Shown in pieces: positions 61,703 to 64,000 of a DNA stretch of 64,000 bases; the first letter of the stretch is position 1, and every line of letters begins with the position of its first letter. The notes under the pieces were generated by a model. The model searched no databases, had not been told where the DNA came from, and saw only the letters and a program-made list of their open reading frames with translations. Where the stretch lies: positions 4,603 to 68,602 of the forward strand of contig CAZODI010000016.1 in NCBI GenBank assembly GCA_964578535.1. The letters are read 5' to 3'. Both the position numbers and the translations under genes were made by a program. Source of the DNA: PHBD01 sp964578535 (GTDB lineage Bacteria > Desulfobacterota > Syntrophia > Syntrophales > PHBD01).

Positions 61703-61750
61703 CCCCGACATCTTTCGGGGATAAAACCACATTCTCAAATAAAATGTCAA
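61703..61750 (-). promoter_or_regulatory. Promoter of the lipid-redox operon with a start-site dyad
   Basis: On the minus strand TTGACA (61745-61750), an 18-bp spacer and TTTTAT (61721-61726). CCCCGA-N6-TCGGGG (61703-61720) abuts the -10 and covers the expected start site, so it may be an operator for the divergent TetR or a 5' hairpin. Confidence 0.6.
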
Positions 61751-61875
61751 GTTATTATTGAAATTGGATTCTAATAATTGTATTTGATTTCAAGTCAACG
61801 AGGAATTGTCCGTTTCAAGCCGTTCTGCAACATGCGTTTCGGGGTTTTTCATCCCGTACCGGCACGATAATTCGG

Positions 61876-61904
61876 TTGACGCGGAGGGAGGGTCTCTCTA
61901 TATT
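61876..61904 (+). promoter_or_regulatory. Promoter of the third TetR gene
   Basis: TTGACG (61876-61881), a 17-bp spacer and TATATT (61899-61904) on the plus strand, about 115 bases before the TetR start. The rest of the 61473-62017 gap is AT-rich, with no supported gene. Confidence 0.7.
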
Positions 61905-62017
61905 GCCGTCAATTCGTGAATGATCCATTGTAGTTTGCAGATGCATAGAGCCGCCGCCCACGCTCACGGGTGTCATGGAGCGGAGCGCGGGCTTCGATGA
62001 ACAAGGAAACCGGAACC

Positions 62018-62671
62018 ATGAAAAAGAAAAAATCGGGCGTCCTCTCCAGGGCCGGCCAGAGAAGACAGCGGGAGAAGGAGGGGCGCCGCGATGCTATTCT
62101 GAAGGCGGCGATGGCCCTGTTTGCATCCGAGGGCTACCGGCAGGCCAGCATGGAGCGGATCGCCGACGAGGCGGAGGTGTCCATCGGCACCGTCTACATC
62201 AACTTCAAGAGCAAGGAGGAGATCCTGGCTCACCTGATGGACGAGATTGCCTACGAGATCCGAACCATCGTCGGCGAGACCTTCCGGGCCTCCGAAGACC
62301 CCTACGAAGGCATGAAGAAGTCGGGCATCGCCTTCATGACGGAATTTTGCCAGAAGTACCCGGAGAAGATCATCATCCTGTACCGGGAATCGGTGGGGAA
62401 AAGCCCTCTCCTGGAGGCTCACCGGGAGAAGATGCACAAGCAGCTGATCAGCGACCTGCAGGGCGCCGTCGAGACATTGAAGGAGAAGGGCGGTTTTTGC
62501 TTCCGGAGCGGCCTGTCCTCCGAGATCATCGCCACCTGCATCGGCGGGATGTACGAGCGGATCGCCTACCAGTTCATCATCTGGCAGGACCGCACGGACG
62601 AGCTCGACGAGGCGAGCGAGGAAGTGGTCGATTTCCTGATCGGGGGGATCGACAGCCTGCGGAAGAAGTAA
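62018..62671 (+). CDS. TetR/AcrR-family transcriptional regulator
   Basis: A protein of about 217 residues. The basic N-terminus (KKKKSGVLSRAGQRRQREK) precedes a helix-turn-helix at about residues 25-70, ending IGTVYINFKSKEEILAHLMD. The C-terminal domain is helical. The ATG at 62018 is preferred (GGAACC upstream); 61997 and 61970 are possible. It is divergent from the seven-gene lipid-redox operon and likely controls it. An intrinsic terminator follows at 62710. Confidence 0.92.
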   Translation: MKKKKSGVLSRAGQRRQREKEGRRDAILKAAMALFASEGYRQASMERIADEAEVSIGTVYINFKSKEEILAHLMDEIAYEIRTIVGETFRASEDPYEGMKKSGIAFMTEFCQKYPEKIIILYRESVGKSPLLEAHREKMHKQLISDLQGAVETLKEKGGFCFRSGLSSEIIATCIGGMYERIAYQFIIWQDRTDELDEASEEVVDFLIGGIDSLRKK

Positions 62672-62709
62672 TCTCCGCGGGACAGGGCCTCGTTTGCGAC
62701 GGCAGCAAA

Positions 62710-62747
62710 GGCGTCCAACAGGCATGACTTTCGGACGCCGGTCTTTT
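62710..62747 (+). terminator. Intrinsic terminator after the third TetR gene
   Basis: GGCGTCC (62710-62716) and GGACGCC (62733-62739) form a stem around a 16-base loop, followed by GGTCTTTT on the plus strand. Confidence 0.7.
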
Positions 62748-62957
62748 ATCATCTCGACAGATCCTCATCCTTGCCGGCGACAATCAAGGCTCTCCCGACC
62801 CAAGACGTCATCGCTCACCTCTGGTACGATCCGGAAAAAACAATCAAACATTGAATGGCGATGGATCCCGCAATGCAGCCATTGCCTCCATCGGCCGTCG
62901 CCGCCCGGCTTCGACGAAAGAAATCTTGACAAGAGATGGATGCTCTGCCAGAAGGCA

Positions 62958-62976
62958 ATCAGGAATGGTTCCGAAT
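62958..62976. promoter_or_regulatory. Probable PerR-type operator before perR
   Basis: ATCAGGAAT-G-GTTCCGAAT has the 9-1-9 form of the perfect dyad at 63477-63495, sharing the whole left arm. It lies just before the regulator's start, as for autoregulation by a Fur/PerR protein. The start codon choice (62965 or 62986) affects whether it is upstream or partly coding. Confidence 0.55.
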
Positions 62977-62985
62977 TTAAGGACA

Positions 62986-63450
62986 ATGGAAAAAGAAACG
63001 ATCATTCAGCGGTTGAAGGAGAAAGGCCTCAGCATCACAAGTCCGAGACTGGCCATCATTGACGTGCTGGTTGAACAGGGGCATCTCCATCCCGGGGCGT
63101 CATTCATCTATCGCGAGGCCAGGAAAAAGCACAGGAGCCTGAGCCTTTCGACCACGTACGCCACCATCAACGAGTTTAATCGCCACGGCATCATCAAGGC
63201 GCTCGAGTTCGACGGAAGGGAAAACCGATGTGAAGTCAATCTTGACGATCACATCAATCTCATCTGCGACCGATGCGGAAAGATCATCGATTACCAGCCT
63301 CTCGTGTCCGTCGACCGGACGGATGTGGCAAAGGCGACGGGTTTCATCATCACCGGGAACCGCACGGAATATTACGGATACTGTCAGGACTGCGGCAACG
63401 ATCGGGACAGCGCCTCTCCCTCCGGAAAACGGCGCAATCGCCATTCCTGA
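62986..63450 (+). CDS. PerR-like Fur-family regulator
   Basis: A protein of about 154 residues of the Fur superfamily. The winged helix is at about residues 5-75 (LKEKGLSITSPRLAIIDVLV). The metal-binding dimerisation domain has the structural-zinc pairs CDRCGK and CQDCGND and the His/Asp-containing DDHINLICDRC. The neighbouring katG and the absence of iron-uptake genes suggest a peroxide-sensing PerR rather than Fur. The start is ambiguous: ATG 62986 is used, ATG 62965 is possible, and neither has an ideal ribosome site. A candidate operator lies at 62958-62976. Confidence 0.88.
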   Translation: MEKETIIQRLKEKGLSITSPRLAIIDVLVEQGHLHPGASFIYREARKKHRSLSLSTTYATINEFNRHGIIKALEFDGRENRCEVNLDDHINLICDRCGKIIDYQPLVSVDRTDVAKATGFIITGNRTEYYGYCQDCGNDRDSASPSGKRRNRHS

Positions 63451-63476
63451 GGGGATACCAATTTTTTTTGCATCGG

Positions 63477-63495
63477 ATCAGGAATCATTCCTGAT
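63477..63495. promoter_or_regulatory. Perfect 9-1-9 dyad upstream of katG
   Basis: ATCAGGAAT-C-ATTCCTGAT is a perfect inverted repeat about 70 bases before the katG ATG. Its 7-1-7 core matches the layout of Fur/PerR boxes, and half of it recurs at 62958. It is probably the site for the PerR-like protein on katG. Confidence 0.75.
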
Positions 63496-63563
63496 TTCGC
63501 AACCAACCCGCAAACAAGTCCACAAACCCATTGGAAACAAACGTGATGAAAGGAGGATGCAGG

Positions 63564-64000
<437 letters not shown>

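Noticed and set aside
61473..62017. A sigma-54 promoter in the large divergent gap
   Set aside because: GGCAC-like bases exist but no TGGCAC-N5-TTGC with correct spacing was found.

Overview
The window looks like a GC-rich anaerobic or syntrophic Desulfobacterota (old Deltaproteobacteria) chromosome. The reasons are a high density of CoA-linked fatty-acid enzymes, several PAS-rich hybrid histidine kinases, an oxygen-sensitive glycyl-radical enzyme with its activase, and a PerR-type regulator beside a catalase-peroxidase. I cannot name the genus from sequence alone. No rRNA, tRNA, CRISPR array or complete insertion sequence was seen.

Layout. 1-5.6 kb: a TetR regulator converges on a four-gene minus-strand operon (CoA-transferase, SDR 3-hydroxyacyl-CoA dehydrogenase, thiolase, acyl-CoA dehydrogenase) with strong dyads upstream. 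5.6-13.8 kb: a complete kdp potassium-uptake operon, kdpFABCDE, on the minus strand, including the 30-aa KdpF and a second 26-aa membrane microprotein upstream of it. 13.8-18.2 kb: an alpha/beta hydrolase, a GAF-AAA+-Fis sigma-54 activator with a structured 5' leader, the decayed 3' end of a second CoA-transferase gene, and cyclopropane fatty acid synthase. 18.5-22.7 kb: a four-PAS hybrid kinase overlapping a gene for a cytoplasmic zinc phospholipase C-like protein, again behind a copy of the same structured leader. 22.8-26 kb (plus strand): a LolA/DUF4412-like secreted protein, a double-hotdog MaoC protein and an acyl-CoA synthetase. 26-29.9 kb: an unknown membrane-anchored protein, a MaoC hydratase overlapping a second hybrid kinase, and a small secreted protein.

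29.9-43.7 kb (minus strand): a probable 12-gene unit starting with a PadR regulator and running through two SDR-type enzymes, Fe-alcohol dehydrogenase, aldehyde dehydrogenase, a glycyl-radical enzyme, an IpdAB-like CoA-transferase pair, a MmgE/PrpD protein, an acyl-CoA dehydrogenase, an SCP2 lipid-carrier protein and the radical-SAM activase. The glycyl-radical enzyme has the Cys/Glu and Gly of the dehydratase/lyase class, but two diol-contacting residues of glycerol dehydratase appear to be replaced. This is the best candidate in the window for an undescribed catabolic pathway.

43.8-50 kb: a third hybrid kinase, a PaaI-like thioesterase, a 2,4-dienoyl-CoA-reductase-like flavoprotein, and a TetR regulator whose likely operator (TGAAC-N2-GTTCA) occurs both at its own promoter and upstream of the flavoprotein. 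50.2-61.5 kb (minus): a lipid-redox operon with two CrtI-like oxidoreductases, two acyl-CoA synthetases, an acyl-CoA dehydrogenase, a geranylgeranyl-reductase-like flavoprotein and an Fe-S/FAD GltD-like electron-transfer protein, divergent from a third TetR gene. 62.9-64 kb: a PerR-like Fur regulator and the start of katG, each with a 9-1-9 dyad upstream; katG runs off the end of the window.

Taken together, the region handles activation, beta-oxidation-type breakdown and redox processing of hydrophobic carboxylic acids or alcohols, with local one-component regulators and kinases. Family assignments come from motifs read by eye; substrates are inference.
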